From Acanthaster planci (lineage: Eukaryota; Echinodermata; Asteroidea; Valvatida; Acanthasteridae), in the NCBI RefSeq assembly GCF_001949145.1, contig NW_019091361.1, positions 3,839,823 to 3,903,822 on the forward strand: a stretch of DNA of 64,000 bases. Direction: 5' to 3'. How positions within the stretch are numbered: position 1 is the stretch's first letter; every line of letters starts with the position of its first letter. This document shows, piece by piece, positions 43,994 to 56,700 of this stretch. Made by a program: the position numbers and the translations under genes. The notes under the pieces are model-generated. The model did no database searches. It was given only the letters and a program-made list of their open reading frames with translations, and was not told the DNA's origin.

Positions 43994-45181
43994 GTGAGTT
44001 GCTTGGGATACATTAGGCAATGCTTCCAGTGAAGCTTGCCACTCATTGAAATCATCACCTGTTGGCATAGAGTACCAAAGTGATCAACGTCACGTGCACC
44101 ATTAGGTATGCAAAAGGCTTTAGTGCGAGAACCAGTGCAGAGACGGACACATCATTTGTTTGCACTGCACTTTTTGGTTCAAAAGGATGTCACATTGCAG
44201 TATTCTATACTACAATGCCACGCTGCAGTCTGGTACAGCGGCCATGCCTCGGCCACTCTCTGGATCTGGATTCATCTCTGCACAGATTACACAAGGTGTG
44301 GTTGTTGACGTGCAGTACCACACCACGCATCGCTTACCTTTTCTGTCTGTCACTTGTAGAACTGTCCGTGTACAGGTGGATCAAGGGAGGTCAACAGGGT
44401 CCATGGCGTGATCCCCCCATTTATGTTTGTGTTACATTAACAGTGTATGTTATTACGAGAGGACAAGTTGTTGACCGTTTCATTTACCTCAAAGCGTGTT
44501 AAACAAACAGTATGTAGCCTCATCTCTCAGAAAGACCACAAAACCTACCCAAAACCTGATTACTGCAAAAGAATTCACTGCTTTAAAGTCTTGGCAAAGT
44601 GAAAAAAATCACAGAGCTCTGAAGCAGAGAAGTTGCCTGGCCAATGTACATGTAGATAAAAATGGTCCAGCGGGGGACTATTTTTAAGTGCTGCATGGCA
44701 TTTTTTTGGGCAGGCCACCTGGTACTTATCTGCAGTCGACTGATCCAGTTAGCCCCATGCACTCACTGCACACGTGGGCAGTTACCACATGCTTCTCTCC
44801 CATGCCACACAGCGTGATGCGGCTGTGCCGTCATGACTGTCGAGAGGGCGCGCCTTTCAGACTTTTGTGCATGCATGCTGGACATGAAAATGATAGCTAT
44901 GATCTGTTGAAAAACCTTTGGTGGATGTGGGCGAGTAGGGCATAATGGGTCAGTCAGAAGGGCTGATAAGTGGGCTTCAAGTTGACATTCTAGCATTTGT
45001 TGCCACAGAAACCATGATTTTGATTGATGTTGATTGACATGATTATGATTTTGCCACCAGTACTCTGTCATTTTTCCCACATCAAGACATTAGACATGTA
45101 CTGCTACCTGACATTTTGACATGTGTCATGCATTTTATTAACCACACAATTCTATATCTCTGTTTGATTCTTATTTTGCAG

Positions 45182-45530
45182 TGCCGTTGATATTTTTAAA
45201 CTCGGGCGTCATCGTGCTGAAACTTTTATTTGGATAACGATGAAGGCCGACATGGAGGCAAAACTGTCCTTGAAGAACTTTATTGGGAGGAAAAAACATC
45301 CAAGGGAGGTTCAAGAACTAATAACTGAACGTGGCACTGTAGCAAAAGGAGGAAGCCGATTCCAAGAAATGACTTTGATTGCTCAGCAGCAAGGCATAGG
45401 GAGGGAATGTTGTGCATGCCTGTATGGTAGCATGGACTTGCCAAACTTTGATGAGGTTTGCCTGATTGCAGCTTTGAACATATTGGAAAATGCATTCGGA
45501 CCATACGGAATGGATTGGGCAGTGCCAAGA
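45182..45530 (+). CDS. Candidate exon of an unrecognised plus-strand gene
   Basis: After an acceptor TTCTTATTTTGCAG the frame stays open for about 116 codons. It begins AVDIFKLGRHRAETF and later has LIAALNILENAFGPYG. A possible donor is AGA|GTAGAT at 45531; the frame runs on to 45731 through a G8 tract. Composition is protein-like but no family was recognised. It could also be transposon-derived. Confidence 0.3.
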
Positions 45531-45731
45531 GTAGATCTAAACCAATTTTTTTTGGGGGGGGGGGATATTGGTACTTCAGTACATGTATATTACCTTTTAT
45601 TTAGAAAAATCGCTTGTCATTGTTTTGAACATAAAAAATACCAAACTTTGGCCATTGTTATCCTCATCCCTGTCTGTCCTTTGAGAAAACGGCATGCTTC
45701 ATTGCTTAGTATTAAAAAACCAGGTCTTTAG

Positions 45732-48240
45732 ACTGCATGCAGTGGGATGTCTCTGTAATAAAAAAAGAGAAGTTGACTTTCTTAGCCTTGTCAATTACAA
45801 ACAAAATCTAGTGGTTGATTCATTTCCGTTCATCACAGTTGTGAAGAGTTTTAATTACTACTTAGTACAGGTACTCAAAACATGCACAAAAGGTCTGTAT
45901 GTTGAAGGTACCAGGGGTGAGAGTTCTCAGCTTTTTAGCTGATTTCAGCTTTTTTTTTCTTTTGGATTTCAGCTTTTTTTCCGCACTGGCTGTGTACAAA
46001 AGTATAGGAGATTTTCATGGTTAAGCTTCTCTATGCCTTTTTTCAGCTGTTTTCAGCTATTTTGATCATTGGTCAATCTCACCCCTGGGGTACTTAAACA
46101 CTGCGAAGTGGTGCATTTTGACAAATCAGAAATTCCATTAAAAATTTGCTTATTTAAATTAAAGGATGGGTCTTTCTGCCTGCTTCCAGCTGATCTCTTC
46201 TTGATTGTAGGCGTAAAATGGTGTTTGCAAGATGAGTTGGATTAAAGAGGATTTTTATCATGGACCAGACAGGAAATGCACCTGTACCCAAACTCTTCAG
46301 GCACTATACTTTCCTTGGCATTTCTAGAAAGACAAAACATATTTTCACTTCAAAGAGGAAATGTTGTGCAAGTGCTTTCTTTCTTTAAGCAGAATTGTAA
46401 CATTAAGCCACTGATTTTAGTAACATGAGTCATTTGGCAAAAAGATGGAGTTGAGTCAAGTACATGCATGCAGCTGAAGTTAATTTGAGTTACAAATATT
46501 GGCACACAATACGATAAATAAGTCATTTTCTTGCATTTTTTAAACTAATCACCTGTTACATTGTGGTCACACCACATCTTTATGATAGTAAATAGTAATA
46601 TGATAGTAGCATAGTAATATGTGACATGAACATTATGAACCATCACTAACAATTTTTTTCCAAATGAGTTCTTTATTTTGGGAACTCAAGTCTTAACTTT
46701 CACTTAAATCTTCTTCAGAGGGACTGGAGTTGAGTTATTGGCTCATACTGACTCATGTCATTATTTACCCATCAGGACTCGAGTCAATGACTAGTCAAGT
46801 CATAGACTCGAGTCATTACAACCCTGTTGCCAAGTCACAGTGGTTAGAAAACTCGCTGGCTCTCCCTACAAAGCAAAAGATTAATTCCTAAAGTGATAAA
46901 AAGAAGAATTCTTAAGGATGAACTTATCCACAATTTTTTTGTCTTGTCACCTCACAGTCGTGTTATCCCAATACAGACCTTCCTCTCTTGCCGCCCCTGC
47001 CCTTGAAAATATCAATATTCTCCCTTCATGCGCTTTTTTTCTTTGCCTTGTGCAATCTTTGACGCCAAATTTGCAAATCTGGGACAAAGCATTTTCATGT
47101 TACAATTAAGGGTCAAGGTTTATCTAAAAACTGAAATGTTCAAGGCTTTTGTGCATCAAAGGATGTCATGCAGACCTGTTTAAATGCTTTCCTTTTGGAT
47201 GTTTTCCCTCTCACCATGAATGTCGTATCTATATCGGAGCAAACAATGTGAAAACAATTTCAACAATAAAATGTGTTTATTTCAAGTCACCTGGGTATTA
47301 CGTCCTTGCAATTTTGGCAAATATTAAAAATATGCCCAAAATATGTATACTTCACTAATTGATATGCAAATAATTAAGATGACAGCACTTTATTATCTAC
47401 ATAAACAAGTTGTTAATAAGTTATCCTACATGTATCGGCTCACAAATTTCGTGTCAATCAGGCATTTTATCTCGGATCTTGGGGACCCCCCTGAAAACAT
47501 ACTTCTGAAAAGCCTAGTCTGAAGAGGGTTAAATTGAAAGGTAGGAAATGGGGAATGACAAGAATACAAAATTCACAGGAGAAAGAATATTAGAACTCTA
47601 CGCAACGATGTAGGAGAAACAATGGTAAGTGCATTTTGTAACTTCCAAAAACACCTGCTCTCGTGACCCTATTGAGTCATGCTCCTACATAACTGCAAAA
47701 CAATTTTCCAAGTACAAAACGGAGTATAACCGCAAAAAGCTTAAATTGTAAACTTACTACTGATTAATTGAAAAAGGATAAATTTACTAAATTTTATGAA
47801 TATACTCGCCCAATGCATACATAAGTTGCAATAATTTAATATTGACCAACACAGCTTCACAAAAGATGTGGTTTTGAAGGTTTTAAAGAGTATTCCAACA
47901 ATTTCTTGATTTCTGAAATCTACAGACATAATACAAGTACATGTACACCACAGTGTGCAGTCTGATGGTGTGGCTTTCTATTTGAGAAACAGAAGCAAAA
48001 AAATGACTTCAAACATTCGTGGATTTCCATCAAAGAACACCCGCCGAAGTGGTTTTCAGCAGCAGTGTAGTATGGGACTCCATCTCAACTGGAGTTCAGA
48101 CACACGTCCCTTCACAAGACAAGTCATTAAGTGACAAGGTGACAATGACAAAGAAATGCTCACTGCCGCAGTTCATTAGAATAGCTTGTGACTTAGCTTA
48201 AGACTTGTGACTTGTGTTGGACTTGAAGGGACTTGTACTT
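45732..48240. other. No gene recognised
   Basis: It contains a T-rich TTTCAGCT repeat patch (about 45930-46060), clustered GACTCGAGTC/GAGTCA motifs (about 46690-46820) and the dispersed repeat at 47169-47224. Confidence 0.45.
47169..47224 (+). repeat. 56-bp dispersed repeat, copy 2
   Basis: Partner of 22374-22429; here the repeat is fully resolved with sequence on both sides. Confidence 0.8.
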
Positions 48241-48244
48241 CGCC

Positions 48245-48480
48245 CCGAGTTGAAGTGCACCCTCTCTGGCGAAAGACAGACAGACTGGTATGAAGTTTCC
48301 CAACTGGGTTCTTGCTCGTGTTTGGTGGACACAAAGACTATGCATTCCAGCATAAATTTGTTGCACAATACTCGACGTGTCCTGTGTCAAACGCACATAA
48401 CTTTGCGTGCCTGTGGCGGTGAATTCGCAAAGGACTGTCTCTTTCATTTAAAAATACACTCTTTTTGTTCCAGCTCATGA
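48245..48480 (+). repeat. Dispersed repeat, third copy (without the palindromic MITE)
   Basis: Its left part matches 39260-39393. Its right part (TTTCATTTAAAAA then ACACTCTTTTTGTTCC) matches about 40088-40118. Confidence 0.6.
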
Positions 48481-49647
48481 GTGAATAGGCTGAACTACAA
48501 TACTTCAGCCATCTCCTTCATTTTTCAGTTTTGTTAATGTTAAACTAATGTTTAAAACAAACAATCTTCAGTTCTGAATACACTCAGCCACAAAATCAAT
48601 GTCAATGCCTTAGTTCAAATAGCTGCTGTACACGTACCTATGAAATAATCATAACTATGGAGTAATTTTTTAAACTGAAGATAGTCAAGATACTGAAAAT
48701 CTAAGAATACTAAGATCTGCAAGACGCTGCTTCTCTTGCAATAATTACTCTAGGGTCTATTGGATTAGGATGAAGGCTCAGTGCTCATATCAGGGAAGTA
48801 CATGTGAGCTCCTGGATTAATACATGTATGTCTGATAAATACTCTTTCAATTCATTTCTACGTATTGGCTCTATGACTGCATATTAATTTCTATACATGC
48901 ATAAATTTGTTTCTTCATAACCTCTGGGTGGTTCAATTCAGGCTGTCTTCATTCCAAGATCTAGTCAGACATTTATTTTCTCATGGCGATATTATACAGC
49001 ATGTTAAAGTTATAAAGCAACTTCAAAAGTATTATTTTATAAGATCTTGAACATCTGAGAGAGATTGGTGAGACATTCCATTGCCTAGGCCCAGAATGTT
49101 TGAAGTTATATTGAAAGGTAACACTTGGGGGGCATTCCGTTCAAATTTATATAGACTTATAAAACTAATAATGAGGAAAAGGTTGTTTGAATTATTCAAA
49201 ATTCTCTTATAGAACTCATAGTCAACCAATTTAGGTGAACATGTGCAGAAGCATGACAAACCTCAATAAACCACAGCAAGCATTATCTTTGTCATTAGTA
49301 ACGGACCATGCAACACCTGCTACAGAGAAAACAAAACAATTTAATTAATTAAAAATACAAAAATAAACAAAAAATAACAAAACAATGACAGCAGCATTTG
49401 CAGGAGTGAAGGACTTTTACAAGTAATGGGTCCGTGACAAACAAGGCACTGTTAAAAGATTAAACAAGTGAAGTGACAAAACTTCAAACATGGAACAAAA
49501 TAATGCAGGCCTCTGAGTACATGTACTTGATATACTAAAAAAAAAACAAATACAGCTTTGGAAGCTGTGAAGAAGCTGTAAATATATTTGACCCACTCTG
49601 TAGCGATGAGATATAACATATTTTTAGTAATTTTGTTTCATTTCACC
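48481..49647. other. No gene recognised before the large gap
   Basis: AT-rich with short ORFs only. Confidence 0.5.
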
Positions 49648-50497
49648 NNNNNNNNNNNNNNNNNNNNNNNNNNNNNNNNNNNNNNNNNNNNNNNNNNNNN
49701 NNNNNNNNNNNNNNNNNNNNNNNNNNNNNNNNNNNNNNNNNNNNNNNNNNNNNNNNNNNNNNNNNNNNNNNNNNNNNNNNNNNNNNNNNNNNNNNNNNNN
49801 NNNNNNNNNNNNNNNNNNNNNNNNNNNNNNNNNNNNNNNNNNNNNNNNNNNNNNNNNNNNNNNNNNNNNNNNNNNNNNNNNNNNNNNNNNNNNNNNNNNN
49901 NNNNNNNNNNNNNNNNNNNNNNNNNNNNNNNNNNNNNNNNNNNNNNNNNNNNNNNNNNNNNNNNNNNNNNNNNNNNNNNNNNNNNNNNNNNNNNNNNNNN
50001 NNNNNNNNNNNNNNNNNNNNNNNNNNNNNNNNNNNNNNNNNNNNNNNNNNNNNNNNNNNNNNNNNNNNNNNNNNNNNNNNNNNNNNNNNNNNNNNNNNNN
50101 NNNNNNNNNNNNNNNNNNNNNNNNNNNNNNNNNNNNNNNNNNNNNNNNNNNNNNNNNNNNNNNNNNNNNNNNNNNNNNNNNNNNNNNNNNNNNNNNNNNN
50201 NNNNNNNNNNNNNNNNNNNNNNNNNNNNNNNNNNNNNNNNNNNNNNNNNNNNNNNNNNNNNNNNNNNNNNNNNNNNNNNNNNNNNNNNNNNNNNNNNNNN
50301 NNNNNNNNNNNNNNNNNNNNNNNNNNNNNNNNNNNNNNNNNNNNNNNNNNNNNNNNNNNNNNNNNNNNNNNNNNNNNNNNNNNNNNNNNNNNNNNNNNNN
50401 NNNNNNNNNNNNNNNNNNNNNNNNNNNNNNNNNNNNNNNNNNNNNNNNNNNNNNNNNNNNNNNNNNNNNNNNNNNNNNNNNNNNNNNNNNNNNNNNN
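49648..50497. other. Assembly gap (850 N)
   Basis: Undetermined bases. Any exons here are invisible; ORFs drawn across it are meaningless. Confidence 0.98.
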
Positions 50498-50716
50498 TTT
50501 ACTGATATTGGCACCCAGATGACAAGTGATCATTGTGTGGGTGAAAAGTGTCCAGGGGTCTTATTTATTTCCAGACCGCCAGATTCTCTGAAAGGCCTGT
50601 AACTCAAAAGCATGGCAACTTAGATCCCATTTTTTATAGAGTGGGTCGCATATATGCATATCTAATTAGGCAAGTGGTGTTATTCCAGATTAATACAATT
50701 TAATTATTCTCTGCAG

Positions 50717-50862
50717 GCAAACCACACTCCCAGCAACTGTGCCACAAGGTGTCTCCGATGCCACTGAATGGTCAAGATTTCACTGGAAAATCATTTGTTC
50801 TCCGTGAGCCAGCCCTGGGGGTAAACACAGGCAAATCACAGAGGGTCAATTCTAATGAACAG
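50717..50862 (+). CDS. Candidate exon of an unrecognised plus-strand gene
   Basis: Acceptor TTATTCTCTGCAG, then 146 nt open (phase 1 in, phase 0 out), then donor CAG|GTGGGT. It encodes QQLCHKVSPMPLNGQDF and KSFVLREPALGVNTGK among others. The next candidate exon (51134-51229) starts in the matching phase. No family was recognised. Confidence 0.4.
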
Positions 50863-51133
50863 GTGGGTATCAACAGCTACATGTGCATGTGAACAGGTGT
50901 ACCGCAGAGAACTAGGACAAGAAGTTTTGGTGATAACATTCACATCTGTGGGACTGGTCACAGCTTTCCAGTTGTCTAGGTTTTTGCCCACACATCTGAG
51001 GTACATATCCCACAGACCATCAACTGCACGGCTGAACACTGGAATAGCAACGGAATACACTCAAGGAGGAGAGTTCTGTTTGTTTGCTTAACTTGCAGCT
51101 CACACTGCAGCTGCTTTTCCTTTCTCTGTGCAG

Positions 51134-51229
51134 GCAGCTTCAAGGGAGCATACCTGTAAGGCCAGGGAAGTTCTTGGAGACAGTGTGAACAGAGGAGGTG
51201 CTAATTACAATAGGGCTCTCTACATGCAG
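51134..51229 (+). CDS. Candidate exon following 50717-50862
   Basis: Acceptor TTTCTCTGTGCAG, 96 nt open in phase 0, donor CAG|GTTGCA. It encodes REHTCKAREVLGDSVNRGG then ANYNRALYMQ. Phase agreement with the preceding candidate raises the likelihood that both are real, but I know no homologue. Confidence 0.35.
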
Positions 51230-53409
51230 GTTGCACAATACATGTTGTACGCAGTGTGATAATTGATACACGTAGTTGGAGCACACATGACTTCAGAAGT
51301 ACAACAGCCATTGGTGCCGGTGTTGTTGCAATGGATTCGTCTTGGGCACAATTTTTCTTCAACTTTTTCTTGTTCTTCAGTGTATGAAGACTGTTTTACT
51401 TTCCATGTTTGCATTGAAAAGTGCATGCTTTTTTAAACAATGAAAATCATCTATGCTTTCCTGGACAAGTGAGGGCGCTGTTGCTGTGAAGTCCCCCAGG
51501 GAAGATATGGTTCAGTGCATGTGTGTTTCTCTTCAAATTGTGAGCCCAGAATTTACCAACTGAAAACATTTCTCAAAGGAATTGATTCTTTCTTATTGCT
51601 CTCTGAGATGACACCATGGCTTTGCTCATGAATATGGAAATATCATTAGCATAAAAACCAAAAAGGCAGTAAAATACCCTTAGAAATAGTGAAACAAAAG
51701 TTGAAAAAAAGGTTAACTGAGACATAAAGGTGTATTTTGGAGGTTTGAATTCAAAAAATTGATTGCCGCTACCCGTGAAGGCCAGGATTCTTGTCTGTCA
51801 AAGTAACATCAATCACAAGTTCGGGCACAAACTAAAGTTGGACCAGTATTCAAATTGCTTTTTAACAATGCGCATGCGCATTTCAGTTACACTGGAACAA
51901 CCCAATGCAAGTTGGTTAATTTTCTGAAATCTCCCCATGACTCACATTTCGCAGTTGGCTGTGATTCTCGCAGCATATATGGCCAATAAAATCTCGTAAT
52001 ATTATTTTCACGTGAACGGTTCCCTCTGTAATGATACATGAAATTGGCCGTCGACAACCAGCAGTGCCGCGGCAGCCATACCCCTGGGCCTGGTCCCAAA
52101 TGGTCGACAAGAGAGTGCAAACCATCCATCGTTCAGGCAGTGTTGGACAAACTGTAGTCAACGGTAGACGTTGCTTGACCTTGCCCGTTGTATAACAGAC
52201 CTTCTTCATACGGAAGCCATGTTCCTAGAATTTGTCTTACTCGGAGTCATCTGTTACATGGTGCGAGACTAGTTGAGTTTTGTGCATCACTTTTGGTTTT
52301 TTTCTTTATGTGGTTTAAACCTATTTCCCCCAGGGTTTATGTAAAATCTTATTGAAATCGGAGGATTGAGGACTAGGGCTGTAACATTTAGATATAATTA
52401 ATCACAAATTTCAAAGTAATCCTCAGAATAAATGGCATTAATTTCTAATGTAAATTTTTCATTGCTTTTATTTTCATTCTCATCAGGTTTACTGAGTTTT
52501 CCAGAGTCACGATACTCTAGGAAAAGGGGTCCTCCACTGATTACCACTCAGTCGGATTCTGAACCTTAACTAGCTCTCCCTGATGACACAATTTATTTGG
52601 GATTACATTATTTTATGACTCATCAACAGGCACTTTTTTAAAGCATGGCCGACAACACAGGAGGGCGCTATTCGGAGTGGGTACGTTGGAGTCACCACAA
52701 AAGATGCTACCCTACCAAACAGCGCCCTCCAACTGCATCCACCATACTTCTTAATAGCATCACTGATAATATTTCAGTTGGTTGATTCTCACAAGTCATT
52801 TCGATTGCACAAAGCTAAGCTTACCTCTCCTTTACTGGCAACCATCTTGACAGTAGCCCAGGCTGTTAGTCTCTGCCAAACAGTTGGATTGCTCAATCTG
52901 TTGAGAGCCAAATACACAGACAGATGCATGCACCAGTCGGGTCACACATATTAGCATCTCTAAATGCTGGGCAGGCATGAGATGGAAGATGGCAGAATGT
53001 CTGCCCGGCATGAACCAAGTGAGTGCACTCATAGAGTACATGCACATGCTTACGCTTTAGGTGCTGCCGACATAACCGGGGAAAAAATGGACACACCATG
53101 GGGGCATTTGCACCAAAAAACCCCTCCAGGCAAACGGATGACCTTTGAAGGACTGAGTAGAAAGGAAACGGAACATAATCGAGACTCGGACACCAATTCT
53201 GGAGAACCCAACTAGAACAGTGAAGCTGTCATGGCTAGCCGCTACATTTCTATACATGTCTGTTTCTCTCTTTTGAAACAGTCACCTATTTTGTAATCGA
53301 TTTGTGATCATTCCTGCAACTTTGCACAACTTGTGACTGTAACATTTAAATATTTGATCCAATTTGAGGTAAATATGCAATATGCAGCGCAGCTGACAAT
53401 TCGATTTTT
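51230..53409. other. No gene firmly recognised
   Basis: A minus-strand Cys-rich 68-codon ORF (51220-51426) and a short inverted pair of GGAGGGCGCT/AGCGCCCTCC (about 52662 and 52722) were noted. Neither is assigned. Confidence 0.4.
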
Positions 53410-53475
53410 GTCGACCATTTTCCAACGAGGCACTGCGTAAAAGGCCTCTCTGTGGCAACCTCTTGGTGGTGTAAT
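53410..53475. mobile_element. Palindromic MITE remnant, copy 3
   Basis: Retains TTTTTGTCGACCATTTTCCA and TCTTGGTGGT of the family at 39394 and 59280, but much of one arm is lost. Confidence 0.55.
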
Positions 53476-53688
53476 GAATCATGAATGGCCTGTATTGCCC
53501 ATCCAACTAGAGGTGATGCATTAATGCGTCCGCAGAGGGCAAGAGCTTTAACCAGGATAGGCCAAAAAAAGAAACCCTATTGGCCGTCCATTGTAACTAA
53601 ATTAAATAACATAAACAGCCCCTGAGACACGGTGGAGATGCAGGCAACTCATAACCTCTAATCAATAGATGTCCACAAACAGACTTAC

Positions 53689-53771
53689 CATGCGGTTTTT
53701 CCACTGCTCCAGCTGAAACCTGTATAAACTCACTCTGTTGTCAAAATCCTGCACCTCCTCCATGCACACAT
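53689..53771 (-). CDS. Semaphorin-type gene, downstream exon
   Basis: Acceptor TTTTTTTTGTGAACAG and donor ATG|GTAAGT. It is phase 1 in (fits 54574-54933) and phase 0 out. It encodes VCMEEVQDFDNRVSLYRFQL then EQWKNRM, a helical stretch such as follows the ectodomain of some semaphorins. Membership rests on strand, phase and spacing. Confidence 0.5.
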
Positions 53772-56700
53772 CTGTTCACAAAAAAAAATGATTTTTAGCA
53801 AATATCTTTGTAGTTGTCCCGACATAAGGGCCTTTGCTCATGTATCCAAGTCAATAATCTAAAGCAGTTTGTAGTGGCGTATCTGTGCATATGCCCTGGG
53901 TCGTTAGGCCTTTACTGCGTTAGAAAGACCATTCCTTTGGATGGGTGAATTAGGACCGAAATGTAGGGACATTTCTCTGTCCGAAAATCAGTCCCTTCAA
54001 AACAGGTGAAATAACATGCATATGTCCTCACAACTATGGCACATGTGCATGAGTTTTCATTTCCATAGTGCTCCATGAGAGAAACATTCCACTAGAGAGA
54101 GAGGGCCGAGTTCCGCCGCCTTTTCGCTGTTTACATGTCAACCCTTTCCCCAGCTTCTTATCTGTTAAATCCTTTGACCAAACTATTACATGTGATCCTT
54201 GAATTCACTGGTACATGCACTACTTTTGTGTACTGAAACGTGAAGTGTCACACAGGATAGTACAATTTACATGCTACATACAGCACTAACACTTTGAAGG
54301 ATTAAAGCCAAAGTAGGTTAATCCTATAAACACAAGATGAACAGTGTAATCAAACGAACAGGCCCAAAAAGGTAGTGCCTTTTCCGAGTTAGAGCCTCCC
54401 AACTCGAAAACTCTCAAGTGGTATGCGGACAGCATGTCTACTTTTGTCTCAGTATTATGGCTACGGACTAATATTGGCCATGACTAAACTTTGTGAGAGG
54501 TAAATAAAAACCTTGATCCAATATATAGATATATGTGACAGTCTATTCTACAAGGCCACTTGCATAAAATCACCTGAAGCTGGAGGTGATTCATCGGGGA
54601 GTATCTGTGTCATAAGGGTCTCCTTTGCGGTGATGGTGTTGAAGTCCACGATGCAGCGACAGGAGGACGTGACGTTGACCACGACGGTCACCATCACATG
54701 CTCGGTCCTGCCACAGATGCTTCGCCTGATCGTTGTGTCCTCCACCTTGCAGCTGCAGTTCACGCTGGCAGTCAGGTTGCCGCCCTCGGGGGCCCGTGCG
54801 ACAAAGTACAAGTTGGTTGAATTGTTTCTGGGGATCTTCTCAACACAGCGCTCTCCAGGGCATTGGTCACTGAGGCAGTTGCTACACGGCAAGTGTCTGA
54901 CCACTGAGATGTTGAAGGTGTCTGGTGGTGGTTCTAGGGTGTGTCAGGCAGAAAACAGAAAAAAACTTCAAGAATAAACAGGAAAACAGTAGAAAGAAAG
55001 CTCAAGAGATTCTTTGGTAAGTGTTACAAGAAGACACCTACCGTGATGCCCAAGGGTGCAGGGTGTTCATAATCACGAACAGCAGTAGATTCTACTGCAA
55101 AGTATGACAATATCACTGGAGGCCTTTCATGCATAGATTTTTTTCCTATTTTGGAGTGAAAGAATCAGGACTGACCTGGGAAAAGACAGAGTGGGAACTG
55201 CATTGGAACAGTTCTGAACAGAAAATTAATTCCTATTCTGGAAATGACCAACCATACTCCCTGACAAATGAAAGCACATGTATGGGACAAACCCTCACCA
55301 CAGTCAGAGATGCATTTCTTTGGAGATGTCGCCCTGCAATTGAAATGGGATCAGATTAGTTCTTTTGTCAAACCAAATGCCTCTACAAGATACAACTGTG
55401 GTTTAGAAGCCAGCCCTCAAATATCGTGCACACTTGGCAAAATTATAAAGTTGTTCTATTACTGCTTTCTGAAAATTTTATGTGCCAGAAAGTTACTTTA
55501 GCCACTTCCTGCCGAGGGCATTTATAAACATTGATTCTGCTGGGCCGGGGTATTTTTCATTTTTTTGTGTTTTCGAAATTTCAAAAATTCATATCTTCAT
55601 TTACTGGACACTTTAATGAAGGACTGTCTGGTCTCTACTCTGATCTGACAGACAACATCTCTTGACGCCGGAGTATTTCGGCCAGGCCTGCTGCCTTGTA
55701 AAAAGAGCCCAGATTTTGCGGTGTTACAAAATTTTCTTTTGTTCCCAAAACTGGCACAGTGCGCTGCTGACGTCCTTGCGATAGGGGCCAGATTAGCATG
55801 TAGCTATACTGTGTGGCTCATCGCTGCTGCGTTGGAGCGCTTTTGTCCCCGGTGGTAATCACACTAAATGCCCAAAACAGTGGTATACTGTTTCAAAAAA
55901 ATGCTCGATTATCTTCACTATTGACAGTGAAAAAATGTTGGCAATTTCCAGCAGCCTGGTCTTTTGTTACGAGTATGACCTTTTGTTACAAGGCCCAGTT
56001 CCCTTTGTCCAATTTCGGGCACCCTGGCTGTGCATATAAAAAAGACGTGTCCGAAACTGGGCTCCCTGGCAGCAAGTGGTTAAAGGTTGTGATTCTTTCT
56101 TCACAGAAAGTATCTTAATACTGGTAGTTTTACCATAATGTATGAGATTCAGTAGATATTGCAGAAGTTTGTGACTTTCTGGGTTAGGTTTTTGCTCTTG
56201 TCATAAAGTTTGAAGGAAGTCCTCCGTTTATGCAAATGAATGGTTTCACCTCACTGTTGGCAAAGCTCTCTTCTTGACAAGTTCAAGGTTAGCTTCCTAA
56301 CTAGCTTTTTTTGGTACAGTGATGATTATTCTACATGTATATCACATTCCTATTAAGACAATCATTTGAACACTGTTCTTTTCAACAGGGGCCAGATTAG
56401 CGTGCAGCAGTGCTGTGTGGCTCATCACTGCGGTGGTGGAGCACTTTTGTCCCCGGTGGTAATCCACTCACACTCAATGCCCCAAACAGTGGTATACTGC
56501 TTCAAAAAACCTATTGCACACTGTTCTAACACAATGTGGATGATTTCAAAGACAGGGCACACGAACCGCCCTGTTCATCAAGTGTCTTGCTGTCTTTATG
56601 TGTGTCAAAAGAAAAAAGTGAAAAATAAAGCATTTTCAGATGTCCAGTAACACACTCTCCTGCTGATAACTTGAAAACTTCCAGGATTTGGAGCCGACGA

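Noticed and set aside
44080-44502. 140-codon ORF overlapped by two other plus-strand frames
   Set aside because: Three overlapping open frames in the same place and no splice or domain support.
49588-50514. ORFs of about 300 codons
   Set aside because: They consist almost wholly of undetermined bases.
51220-51426. Cys-rich 68-codon minus-strand ORF as a terminal semaphorin exon
   Set aside because: Its phase would fit, but the only nearby acceptor is purine-rich and weak, and it overlaps a better plus-strand exon candidate by a few bases.
52832-52852. Minus-strand CAAGATGGTTGCCAG start context followed by a GTAAGC donor, as a first exon
   Set aside because: Only seven codons and no matching second exon found.
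55042-55094. Well-bordered 53-nt minus-strand segment as the missing semaphorin exon
   Set aside because: Length fits the phase gap, but the required frame contains a stop codon (TGA).
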